Shown here in pieces: positions 55,312 to 63,110 of a DNA stretch of 64,000 bases. Where the stretch lies: the NCBI GenBank assembly GCA_944384205.1, contig CALWSL010000001.1:1-64000 (forward strand), given 5' to 3'. A model generated the notes under the pieces. It saw nothing but the letters and a program-made list of their open reading frames with translations, did no database searches and was not told the origin of the DNA. This DNA is from an uncultured Acetatifactor sp. GTDB lineage: Bacteria; Bacillota; Clostridia; Lachnospirales; Lachnospiraceae. Each line of letters begins with the position of its first letter. Within the stretch, counting starts at the first letter, position 1. Made by a program: the position numbers and the translations under genes.

Positions 55312-55701
55312 TTGAAAAAGGTAGCATTTCTATGTGTCCATAATTCCTGCCGAAGTCAGATTGCAGAGGCATTGGGAAAACATTTTGCTTCTGATGTGTT
55401 TGAAAGTTATTCTGCAGGAACAGAGAGAAAACCTCAAATCAATCAGGATGCTGTCCGTATTATGAAACAATTATATGGCATTGATATGGAGCGGACACAG
55501 TATTCAAAGTTGATTTCTGATATACCGGACCCGGATATTGCAATTTCTATGGGCTGTGATGTAGGATGTCCATTTATCGGCAGAGTATTTGATGATAATT
55601 GGAGGTTGGAGGATCCGACTGGTAAATCTGATGAACAATTTGTAAAAACAATTAAAGAAATTGAAACACATATTTTACAACTAAAGAAAGAATTGGCGTA
55701 A
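55312..55701 (+). CDS. ArsC-like low-molecular-weight phosphatase/arsenate reductase
   Basis: 129 aa starting at a TTG (55312) with GAGAGG five bases upstream. The PTP loop C8-V-H-N-S-C-R14 is intact, and C82 and C86 (MGCDVGCPF) could serve the thiol relay of thioredoxin-linked ArsC; WRLEDPTGKSDEQF carries the general-acid Asp. Its reaction would be arsenate to arsenite. No arsR, arsB or acr3 is nearby. It is wedged between rimM and trmD, which are normally adjacent, and its codon use looks more AT-rich than its neighbours, so it was probably inserted. Confidence 0.85.
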   Translation: MKKVAFLCVHNSCRSQIAEALGKHFASDVFESYSAGTERKPQINQDAVRIMKQLYGIDMERTQYSKLISDIPDPDIAISMGCDVGCPFIGRVFDDNWRLEDPTGKSDEQFVKTIKEIETHILQLKKELA

Positions 55702-55736
55702 TGCTGCAGTAAAATTTAAAAGCAGGTACGATAACT

Positions 55737-57110
55737 ATGAAATTTCACATTTTAACTCTTTTCCCTGACATGGTTTTACAGGGACTAAGCACCAGCATTA
55801 TCGGACGTGCGGCAGAGAAAAAGCTTATCGAAATAAATGCCGTGAATATCAGAGATTATACATTGGACAAGCATGGAAAGGTAGACGACTATCCCTATGG
55901 AGGCGGTGCGGGAATGCTGATGCAGGCACAGCCCGTTTTTGATGCGCACAAGGCGGTGACAGAGGGCAGGAAAGTGCGCACCATATATCTGACACCCCAG
56001 GGACAGACCTTCCATCAGAAAATGGCGATGGATTTTGCGCAGGAGAAGGAGCTTGTTTTCCTCTGCGGACATTATGAGGGGATTGACGAGCGGGTGCTGG
56101 AGGAAGTGGTTACGGATTCTGTATCTATCGGAGACTTTGTATTGACGGGTGGAGAACTTCCCGCTATGGTTATGATTGATGCCATAGCAAGACTTGTTCC
56201 GGGAGTGCTAAACAACGATGTTTCCGCGGAGACGGAAAGCTTTCATAATGATTTGCTGGAATATCCACAGTTTTCAAGACCGGAGGAGTGGCATGGAAAA
56301 AAGGTTCCCGCTGTGCTTTTATCAGGCAATCACCGGGCAATCACTGACTGGCGATTGGAGCGGTCCAGAGAGCGCACGAAGGAAAGACGCCCCGATTTGT
56401 ATCAGAGATATTTGCAGAAAGAACAGACCATTAAGCGTTTGTCCAGGAAAAAGCGGAACCATATTCATCTAATGGAAAGCTTATCCCGCGGAAAGGGCGA
56501 AATACTGTATTCCGAGGGGGAAAATGTTCTGATTTATGACCGCTTCTGCAAAATCTGTATGCTGACGGCGGAATGCCGGGAAATAGGAGAAAAACTGCTT
56601 GATTCGATTCCGCAGGAGACAGAATTTCTTGTGATTTCTCAGGAATGTATGGTTCCTGTGGTCTGTGAGCGGTTGGGATTTCGGATTTGTGATGAGTGTT
56701 ATCTGGCATGTTATACCGGAAAAGAAGCGCTTCCTGTAAGATATAAGGATATCCGTATACTGGAAATGGATAGTTTGTCCTATGTTATGGAGCATTATCG
56801 GGAGAGTAAGGAATATATCAGAAAACACATTCTCGCAAAAGCGCTGTACGGCGCCTATGTTGACGATACATTGGTTGGCTTTGCGGGACTTCATGAGGAC
56901 GGCAGCACCGGCTTCCTCTATGTGGAAGAGAAATACCGCAGAAAAGGTATAGGGGAGTCTTTGGAGGCATACTGTATCAATCGCCAGCGGGAGAAGGGAT
57001 ACACACCCTATGGCTATGTTGTGAAAGATAATGAAGCATCCATCAAACTTCAGGAACGAATGGGGTTATATTTATCACAGAGTACGATTTGGTGGCTCGG
57101 AAAGAAATGA
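55737..57110 (+). CDS. trmD: tRNA (guanine-37-N1)-methyltransferase TrmD fused to a GNAT domain
   Basis: 457 aa, about 210 longer than usual TrmD. Residues 1-245 are a complete TrmD: MKFHILTLFPDM, the trefoil-knot SAM-binding motifs YGGGAGMLM, LCGHYEGIDERV and SIGDFVLTGGELPAMVMIDAIARLVPG, and the C-terminal helical part ending near RKKRNHIHLMES. Residues about 255-457 form a GNAT-like acetyltransferase: a divergent first half, then GAYVDDTLVGFAGLHEDGSTGFLYVEEKYRRKGIGESLEAY with the acetyl-CoA loop RRKGIG near 401-406, and a final VVKDNEASIKLQERMGL. There is no stop or frameshift at the joint. m1G37 keeps reading frame; the added domain's substrate is unknown. Confidence 0.93.
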   Translation: MKFHILTLFPDMVLQGLSTSIIGRAAEKKLIEINAVNIRDYTLDKHGKVDDYPYGGGAGMLMQAQPVFDAHKAVTEGRKVRTIYLTPQGQTFHQKMAMDFAQEKELVFLCGHYEGIDERVLEEVVTDSVSIGDFVLTGGELPAMVMIDAIARLVPGVLNNDVSAETESFHNDLLEYPQFSRPEEWHGKKVPAVLLSGNHRAITDWRLERSRERTKERRPDLYQRYLQKEQTIKRLSRKKRNHIHLMESLSRGKGEILYSEGENVLIYDRFCKICMLTAECREIGEKLLDSIPQETEFLVISQECMVPVVCERLGFRICDECYLACYTGKEALPVRYKDIRILEMDSLSYVMEHYRESKEYIRKHILAKALYGAYVDDTLVGFAGLHEDGSTGFLYVEEKYRRKGIGESLEAYCINRQREKGYTPYGYVVKDNEASIKLQERMGLYLSQSTIWWLGKK

Positions 57111-57175
57111 GGGGAATGCGCCGCAGAAATTGTAACAGTTCAGCCATAAGCTGTACAAGAAGTTAAAATTAATGC

Positions 57176-57204
57176 TTGCATTGCCCTGCATTCTATGTTA
57201 AAAT
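57176..57204 (+). promoter_or_regulatory. Promoter of rplS
   Basis: TTGCAT (57176-57181), a 17-bp spacer, TAAAAT (57199-57204). Confidence 0.75.
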
Positions 57205-57220
57205 CTGAATGTTGTGAAAA

Positions 57221-57276
57221 CGAGATGGTCCTCTGTTACAAACGGATAAATCCGTTGGTGTATTAAGAACATCCAT
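57221..57276 (+). ncRNA. L19 ribosomal protein leader
   Basis: The rplS 5' UTR has the pattern of the Firmicutes L19 leader: GATGGTCCTCTGTTAC, an inner hairpin AACGGAtaaaTCCGTT (57241-57256), and a closing AAGAACATCCAT just before the ribosome site. Excess L19 is thought to bind such leaders. This rests on recalled consensus, not on an alignment. Confidence 0.7.
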
Positions 57277-57295
57277 TTTATGAAGGAGGCTCACT

Positions 57296-57649
57296 ATGAG
57301 TAATTATGACATTATCAAAGAAATCGAAGCAGAACAGTTAAAAGCAAGTGTTGATGAATTCAAGGTTGGTGATACCGTCAGGGTATACGGTAAAATCAAG
57401 GAAGGTAACCGTGAAAGAATTCAGGTGTTTGAAGGCGTTGTATTAAAGAGACAGGGCGGAAGCAACAGGGAGACTTTCACTGTCAGAAAAACCTCCAACG
57501 GTATCGGCGTGGAGAAAACCTGGCCTTTACATTCTCCTAACGTAGAGAAAATTGAAGTAGTCAGAAGAGGTAAAGTAAGACGTGCGAAACTGAACTACTT
57601 AAGAAATCGTGTTGGTAAGAAGGCAAAGGTTAAAGAGTTAGTAAAATAA
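57296..57649 (+). CDS. rplS: 50S ribosomal protein L19
   Basis: 117 aa. The family core [77 protein letters not shown] is complete. It sits at the subunit interface of the ribosome. GAAGGAGGC lies about six bases before the ATG. It has its own promoter, leader and terminator. Confidence 0.98.
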   Translation: MSNYDIIKEIEAEQLKASVDEFKVGDTVRVYGKIKEGNRERIQVFEGVVLKRQGGSNRETFTVRKTSNGIGVEKTWPLHSPNVEKIEVVRRGKVRRAKLNYLRNRVGKKAKVKELVK

Positions 57650-57675
57650 TTCTGAATATTGTTTAACGATGAATG

Positions 57676-57715
57676 AAAAGGACAATTACCTGTGTAGTTG
57701 TCCTTTTCTATTTTG
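57676..57715 (+). terminator. Terminator of rplS
   Basis: AAAAGGACAA (57676-57685) / TTGTCCTTTT (57698-57707), then CTATTTT. Confidence 0.82.
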
Positions 57716-57723
57716 GATAGTTG

Positions 57724-57775
57724 TGGTATAATGATTCTGCATTAGCAGAATGTACGATGGCATATGCCATCGTAC
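57724..57775 (+). promoter_or_regulatory. Extended -10 promoter followed by two tandem palindromes before lepB
   Basis: TGGTATAAT (57724-57732) is an extended -10. Directly after come ATTCTGC / GCAGAAT (57734-57740, 57745-57751) and then a perfect 24-bp palindrome with half-site GTACGATGGCAT (57752-57775). A weak CCGC/GCGG hairpin with ATATTTTT follows. The elements cover the expected start of transcription. Confidence 0.65.
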
Positions 57776-57818
57776 CGCTGCTTGCGAGGCGGATATTTTT
57801 AACGGTAAGGATAACTGT

Positions 57819-58397
57819 ATGGCAAGAAATAAAGGACTTAGTTTTTACAGAAGAAGAAAGAGAATAAGCTCTGCCATTGCAAAAGAGGTATTTAGCTGGA
57901 TATTTGGAATTGCTGTTGCAATTTTTCTTGCATGTGTTGCAAACTTTTTTTTGGGAATGACCACCAATGTAGTGGGTGTATCCATGGAAAATACGTTGTA
58001 TAATGGACAGAAGATTTTTATTAACCGATTTCTCTATATTTTATCCACGCCCAAAGAGGGGGATGTAGTTGTTTTTTTGCCAAACGGTAACGAAAATGCA
58101 CATTATTATGTAAAGCGTGTCGTCGGAGTGCCCGGAGACAGCATCAGGATTACAGACGGCGTTCTGTATGTGAATGGCATGGAAAGCCAATGGATTACCG
58201 AGAAAATACTGGAAGCCGGTATTGCGGAGAATGAATTTACACTGGCAAGCGGAGAATATTTCTGTATTGGGGATAATCCGAACAACAGCGAGGACAGCCG
58301 TTCTGCCAATGTGGGACCTGTAAAGGAAGAAAATATTATAGGAAAGGCATGGTTCCATATGTCCTGCGAGAATGATGGAATCGGCTTTATCAAATAA
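57819..58397 (+). CDS. lepB: Signal peptidase I
   Basis: 192 aa from the ATG at 57819 (TAAGGATAAC upstream); an earlier in-frame ATG at 57750 lies inside the palindromic region. A basic N terminus, one membrane helix (about 25-47), then the Ser-Lys dyad: S55 in VVGVSMENTL and K99 in YYVKRVVGVPGDS, and the GDNPNNSEDSR box. It cleaves signal peptides outside the membrane. A second, different copy lies at 59303. Confidence 0.95.
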   Translation: MARNKGLSFYRRRKRISSAIAKEVFSWIFGIAVAIFLACVANFFLGMTTNVVGVSMENTLYNGQKIFINRFLYILSTPKEGDVVVFLPNGNENAHYYVKRVVGVPGDSIRITDGVLYVNGMESQWITEKILEAGIAENEFTLASGEYFCIGDNPNNSEDSRSANVGPVKEENIIGKAWFHMSCENDGIGFIK

Positions 58398-58430
58398 AGG
58401 AAGCTGCAGGATGGAAGAAGAGAGGGTGTT

Positions 58431-59270
58431 ATGAATTATCAATGGTATCCCGGTCATATGACAAAAGCGAAGCGTATGATGCAGGAGAATATAAAGCTGA
58501 TAGATTTGATTATTGAGCTTGTGGATGCTCGAATTCCTATAAGCAGCCGCAATCCCGATATCGATGAGCTGGGAAAGAATAAATCCAGAATTGTGCTGCT
58601 GAATAAATCGGATTTGGCGGATCCTGCCTTAAATAAGCAGTGGGTGAATTATTTTCAGGAACAGGGCGCACACGTGCTGGAAATAAATTCCAAGACGGGA
58701 GCCGGAATAAAATCCATACAGGGTATGGTGCAGGAAGCGTGTAGGGAGAAGATTGAGAGAGACCGCAAGAGAGGGATTGTAAATCGTCCGGTAAGAGCTA
58801 TGGTTGTGGGAATTCCAAACGTTGGGAAGTCAACCTTTATCAATTCTTTCGCGGGGAAGGCGTGTACGAAAACCGGAAACAAGCCGGGCGTCACGAAGGG
58901 CAAACAGTGGATTCGTCTGAATAAAAACCTGGAGCTCTTAGATACACCGGGAATTTTGTGGCCTAAATTTGAGGATCAGGAGGTCGGAATGAAACTGGCG
59001 TTTATCGGCTCCATGAACGATGAAATTATGATTATGGATGAGCTGGCATGTGATTTGATTCATCTGCTGAGAGAACGTTATCCCAAGGCACTCACACAGC
59101 GGTATGATATAGAGCTTCAGGATAAGGATGCCGATACGCTGATGAAAATTGCGGAAAGCAGAAAATGTTATTCCAGGGGCGAAAATCTCGATTTGGAAAA
59201 GGCTGCCTCTGTTTTAGTAGACGATTTCCGCAGTGGAAAATTAGGACGCATCACACTGGAGCTGCCGTAA
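58431..59270 (+). CDS. rbgA: Ribosome biogenesis GTPase RbgA (YlqF)
   Basis: 279 aa circularly permuted GTPase. The G4 motif NKSD (58-61) precedes G1 GIPNVGKST (127-135) and G3 DTPG, the YlqF/YawG order. It acts in late 50S assembly together with L16-region proteins. The N-terminal QWYPGHMTKAKR is the family hallmark. It follows lepB by 33 bp. Confidence 0.97.
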   Translation: MNYQWYPGHMTKAKRMMQENIKLIDLIIELVDARIPISSRNPDIDELGKNKSRIVLLNKSDLADPALNKQWVNYFQEQGAHVLEINSKTGAGIKSIQGMVQEACREKIERDRKRGIVNRPVRAMVVGIPNVGKSTFINSFAGKACTKTGNKPGVTKGKQWIRLNKNLELLDTPGILWPKFEDQEVGMKLAFIGSMNDEIMIMDELACDLIHLLRERYPKALTQRYDIELQDKDADTLMKIAESRKCYSRGENLDLEKAASVLVDDFRSGKLGRITLELP

Positions 59271-59302
59271 GAATATAGCATTGTGCAGAAAAGAGGATAA
59301 AA

Positions 59303-59851
59303 ATGAACAAAGTTTTAAAGGAACTATTGAGTACAGGCATGTACCTGTTAGTAGTGTTATGTCTCACTTATTTATTTATAAGCTATGTGGGACAGCGGAC
59401 AGAGGTAGAGGGGGCATCCATGGAGCCTACATTGTCAGAGGGAGACAACCTGATTGTAGATAAAATTTCTTACCGTTTCCGGAACCCGGAACGCTTTGAT
59501 ATTATCGTATTTCCTCCGTATGAAAATAAGGAGAATGTTTATTATATCAAGAGGATTATCGGTTTGCCCGGAGAGACTGTGCAGATTGATGAGAATGGCA
59601 ATATCTACATAAACGGAGAAATATTAGAGGAATCCTACGGAAAGGAAATCATTGATGCGGAAAAAACCGGTATTGCTGCCGAGCCTGTTACCCTTGGTGC
59701 GGATGAGTATTTCGTATTGGGCGATAATCGTAATAACAGCCTGGACAGCCGTGACTCCGGCGTGGGAAATATTCATCGTGATGATATTGTGGGAAGAGCG
59801 TGGCTCAGAATTATGCCTTTCAGCGAGTTCGGCGTGTTAAAGCATCAGTAA
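59303..59851 (+). CDS. lepB: Signal peptidase I, second copy
   Basis: 182 aa. One N-terminal membrane helix (about 10-29), the catalytic S39 in VEGASMEPTL and K83 in YYIKRIIGLPGE, and the final GDNRNNSLDSRDSG box. It is only moderately similar to the copy at 57819 and looks more like the canonical Firmicutes SipS. Both copies keep the dyad, so both should be active. It lies between rbgA and rnhB in the same operon. Confidence 0.96.
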   Translation: MNKVLKELLSTGMYLLVVLCLTYLFISYVGQRTEVEGASMEPTLSEGDNLIVDKISYRFRNPERFDIIVFPPYENKENVYYIKRIIGLPGETVQIDENGNIYINGEILEESYGKEIIDAEKTGIAAEPVTLGADEYFVLGDNRNNSLDSRDSGVGNIHRDDIVGRAWLRIMPFSEFGVLKHQ

Positions 59852-59872
59852 GCCGGAAAAGTGGGGAAAACA

Positions 59873-60628
59873 ATGCAAAGTACAAAAGAGATAAAGGAAC
59901 TGTTTCAGGCAGCTTGTGCAGATGAGCTGCCTGAATTAATAAAAATATATCAAGAGGATGAGCGGGTTGGAATCCGTAAGCTTGCAGCATCCGCACAGAA
60001 AAAATTAGATGCGTTGGATGCGGAAAAGCAGAGAATTTACAGGCTTTCAGCATATGAGAGAAAATATGCGGATTATACTTGCATCTGTGGTATTGATGAA
60101 GTGGGAAGAGGTCCTCTGGCAGGTCCTGTGGTAGCAGGCGCAGTGATTCTTCCCAAAGATTGCGACATTCTCTATATTAATGATTCCAAGCAATTATCCG
60201 AAAAAAAGAGAGAAGAGCTGTATGACATTATCATGGACAAAGCGGTAGCCTGCGCGGTTGGTTATGCTACTCCGGAGAGAATTGATGAGATTAACATTCT
60301 GCAGGCGACCTATGAGGCGATGCGGGATGCAATCGGGAAATTAAATCCTATGCCGGATATTCTGTTAAACGATGCGGTTGTGATACCGGAGGTGCCGATC
60401 AAGCAGGTTCCCATTATCAAAGGGGACGCTAAAAGTATTTCCATCGGTGCGGCAAGCATTATTGCGAAAGTGACAAGAGACCGTTTGATGGTGGAGTATG
60501 ACAAGGTGTTTCCCGAGTACGGTTTTGCCGGAAACAAAGGCTATGGCAGTGCGGCTCATATCGAAGCTTTGAAAAAATATGGTGCAACGCCGATTCACAG
60601 AAGAAGCTTTATTAAAAACTTTTTGTAG
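59873..60628 (+). CDS. rnhB: Ribonuclease HII
   Basis: 251 aa from the ATG at 59873 (GGGG six bases before); a GTG at 59861 would add four residues. It cleaves RNA in RNA-DNA hybrids and single ribonucleotides. The active site CGIDEVGRGPLAGP gives D75 and E76, and further acidic residues lie in LLNDAV and PIIKGDAKSISIGAASIIAKVTRD. Residues 1-68 are the N-terminal extension common to Firmicutes RNase HII. Confidence 0.96.
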   Translation: MQSTKEIKELFQAACADELPELIKIYQEDERVGIRKLAASAQKKLDALDAEKQRIYRLSAYERKYADYTCICGIDEVGRGPLAGPVVAGAVILPKDCDILYINDSKQLSEKKREELYDIIMDKAVACAVGYATPERIDEINILQATYEAMRDAIGKLNPMPDILLNDAVVIPEVPIKQVPIIKGDAKSISIGAASIIAKVTRDRLMVEYDKVFPEYGFAGNKGYGSAAHIEALKKYGATPIHRRSFIKNFL

Positions 60629-60715
60629 CTTAATGTGAATCTATTTGGCGAGAGTAAGAGCAACGGGGAAATTCCGGAAATTTTCAAGCCTGCTTCCTGC
60701 AGAGAGGAGAAAATT

Positions 60716-62401
60716 ATGAAGCTGACAGAGTTCATTACAGGTGAAAAACAGATAACAGACAATGGAAAAATAGCACAAAACACTGTAAAAAGTGATGTTA
60801 TCAGCCGTCAGATTCGTTCCATGGTGCCGGGGCAGACCATTCAGGGGGAAGTAGTATCCAAAAACGGAGGAGAGGTAGCGATTCGAGTGCTGGAGGATTT
60901 TATTCTGCAGGCAAGACTTGAGCAGAATATGAATCTGGAAATCGGTAAAAATATGACCTTTGAAGTAAAAAACAACGGAAGAGCATTAACGTTAAGTCCT
61001 CTTTTTACAAATGTTGCAGTGGACGCAAACGCTCTGAAAGCACTGGAGATGGCATCTCTTCCGGTGAATGATACAACGGTTTCACTGACCAAGCAGTTGA
61101 TGGAGGCAGGGCTTTCCATTGACCGGAATTCTCTGCAGCAGGTGTTCCGGGAAGTAAATCTGTTTCCTCAGGCGCAGATTCCTGATATTATAAATCTGCA
61201 TAAACTGCAGATGCCGGTCACGGAACCGAATCTTACTCAGATGGAAGCTTACAGGAATCAGACCCATCAGCTTATGACCGGATTAAATACTTTACTGGAT
61301 TCCATTCCCGATGTATTTGCACATATGATGGAAACGGGAGATACAAACGGAGCTGCAAAGCTGTTCGGGCAGCTTGTTGCGCTGACGCAGGAGGTTCCTG
61401 CGGAGGGTGACGTTTTGGCGAATCATCAGAATGCTCCGGAGATGGCTTTGGGCAGAACCGTAAGCGGAGAAGCCGTCCTGCAGGAGATGATTTTCGGGGA
61501 AAAAGGACAGGACGGCATACAAGGCTCTCATCTGTCAGGAAATGCGGACCAGAGAGCAGTTTTGACGGATACCCCTTTGGCGGAGACTGCGCAGACAAAA
61601 AGGGCGGATAAAGGAAGCGCCGCTGTGGGTGAAGCCGCCGGTAAGTATTCTGCAATTCTGCCGCAGGAAGCACAGCCGCCGACAGGTACGGCGAATGTTT
61701 TTCGTCTGCCGGCTAATTTAAGTGAGCAGGGACTGCTTGCGCATATCAGCCGTATCTGGCAGGAGAGCGGCGGAGATAAGGAGATTTTAAAACCGTTGCT
61801 GGAGCTTGTAAAAAATCAGTGGACGATTACTCCCGGAGAGATATCCGATGACGGGAAAGTGGAGGGATTGTACCGGAGACTGGACAGACAGCTTAAGAGT
61901 CTGGCACAGATTTTTGAGGATACCGGGCAGACAGCTTCAAGCTCATACAAGGCAGTTACAAACCTTGTGCAGAATCTTGATTTTATGAATCAGATGAATC
62001 AGCTGTATACTTATGTGCAGCTTCCTTTGCGCCTGCAGCAGGGGGAAGCGCACGGCGATTTATATATTTATACCAACAAAAAGCATTTGGCGGCAAAGGA
62101 TGGGCAGATAAGCGCACTTTTACATCTTGATATGGAGCATTTAGGTCCGGTGGATGTCTATGTGGCGATGACGAATGGTAATGTTAATACGAATTTTTAT
62201 CTGCAAGATGATGAAATGCTGGATTTTATTATGGAGCATATCGACATCCTGACGGAACGTCTGCAGAAGCGCGGCTATCACTGCACGTTTGAAATGCAGG
62301 TGCGCGAGCAGGGTGAAAAAAAAGAAAATGTTGTTCAGAAGCTGCTGCAGCAGGAGAGTCATGTGCCTTTGGCAGAATATGCTTTTGATGTGAGGACGTA
62401 A
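60716..62401 (+). CDS. YlqG-like protein with C-terminal flagellar hook-length (FliK-type) domain
   Basis: 561 aa from the ATG at 60716, after AGAGGAG; a longer frame from 60635 is less likely. The N-terminal region (about 35-100) resembles a small beta domain, the middle is low in structure, and residues about 440-545 carry the Flg_hook/FliK C-terminal pattern: YTYVQLPLRLQQGEAHGDLYIYTNK followed by LLHLDMEHLGPVDVYVAM. In Bacillus the matching gene ylqG sits at the same place, between rnhB and ylqH. It is outside any flagellar operon, and its function is unknown. Confidence 0.8.
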   Translation: MKLTEFITGEKQITDNGKIAQNTVKSDVISRQIRSMVPGQTIQGEVVSKNGGEVAIRVLEDFILQARLEQNMNLEIGKNMTFEVKNNGRALTLSPLFTNVAVDANALKALEMASLPVNDTTVSLTKQLMEAGLSIDRNSLQQVFREVNLFPQAQIPDIINLHKLQMPVTEPNLTQMEAYRNQTHQLMTGLNTLLDSIPDVFAHMMETGDTNGAAKLFGQLVALTQEVPAEGDVLANHQNAPEMALGRTVSGEAVLQEMIFGEKGQDGIQGSHLSGNADQRAVLTDTPLAETAQTKRADKGSAAVGEAAGKYSAILPQEAQPPTGTANVFRLPANLSEQGLLAHISRIWQESGGDKEILKPLLELVKNQWTITPGEISDDGKVEGLYRRLDRQLKSLAQIFEDTGQTASSSYKAVTNLVQNLDFMNQMNQLYTYVQLPLRLQQGEAHGDLYIYTNKKHLAAKDGQISALLHLDMEHLGPVDVYVAMTNGNVNTNFYLQDDEMLDFIMEHIDILTERLQKRGYHCTFEMQVREQGEKKENVVQKLLQQESHVPLAEYAFDVRT

Positions 62402-62403
62402 CG

Positions 62404-62691
62404 ATGCAGAAAGACAAAGATAAAATGAAACAGGCAATCGCGCTGGAATATGACCCTTCGGATGAGGCACCGAAGGTGGTTGCCAGCGGGCGCGGATATC
62501 TTGCGGAGAGAATTATTGAGAGGGCGAAGGAAAATGATGTGCCGATTCACCGGGATGACAAACTGGCGGACACCTTATCCAGACTGGAAATCGGGGATAT
62601 GATTCCGCCGGATTTGTATGAGGTTGTGGCAGAAATTCTTGTGTTTGTAGACTCAATGGATAAATTAAAGAGCAAAATAAAGAAGTCGTAG
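62404..62691 (+). CDS. YlqH-like protein, homologous to the FlhB cytoplasmic domain
   Basis: 95 aa, stand-alone relative of the C-terminal cytoplasmic domain of FlhB/YscU: QAIALEYDPSDEAPKVVASGRGYLAERIIERAKENDVPIHRDDKLADTLSRLEIGDMIPPDLYEVVAEIL. The self-cleaving NPTH motif and the membrane part of FlhB are absent. It starts two bases after the FliK-like gene, mirroring the FliK-FlhB functional pair in flagellar export switching. Confidence in the homology is high, in the role low. Confidence 0.88.
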   Translation: MQKDKDKMKQAIALEYDPSDEAPKVVASGRGYLAERIIERAKENDVPIHRDDKLADTLSRLEIGDMIPPDLYEVVAEILVFVDSMDKLKSKIKKS

Positions 62692-62700
62692 GATAAGGGT

Positions 62701-63063
62701 TTGAATAAACGTAAAGTAGGTGCCGGGAAAGAACAGATTGCCGCGGCATATCTGGAAGAACAGGGAATGAAAATAACGGAGCGGAATTTTCGCAGCAGAC
62801 AGGGAGAAATTGATATCATTGGTTATCATGGAAAGTATCTGGTGTTCGTAGAGGTAAAATATCGCAGGGACAACAGTAAGGGAAGTGCGCTGGCGGCAGT
62901 GACTTATCAGAAACAGCGGCAAATCTGCAAGGTGGCTGATTATTACCGTTATTTGCACAAATTAGGAGGCAATGCCATGATACGATATGATGTGGTTGCT
63001 ATTCAGGGAGAAGAAATTGTGTGGATTCCCAATGCGTTTCCGCATATTTATGTGAGAGGTTAG
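62701..63063 (+). CDS. yraN: UPF0102 (YraN) endonuclease-like protein
   Basis: 120 aa, with a TTG start at 62701 and AAGGG close before it. PD-(D/E)XK-type fold: the catalytic pattern is RSRQGEIDIIGYHGKYLVFVEVKYRR (E-x-D ... E-x-K). The family is linked in some bacteria to DNA processing, with no firm function. It is the last member of the rnhB-ylqGH-yraN run, the order seen in many Firmicutes. Confidence 0.9.
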   Translation: MNKRKVGAGKEQIAAAYLEEQGMKITERNFRSRQGEIDIIGYHGKYLVFVEVKYRRDNSKGSALAAVTYQKQRQICKVADYYRYLHKLGGNAMIRYDVVAIQGEEIVWIPNAFPHIYVRG

Positions 63064-63110
63064 CTTTTTGGCGGATCGATTTATCAGCTTAAGAAAGTCA
63101 GGAGACAGAT

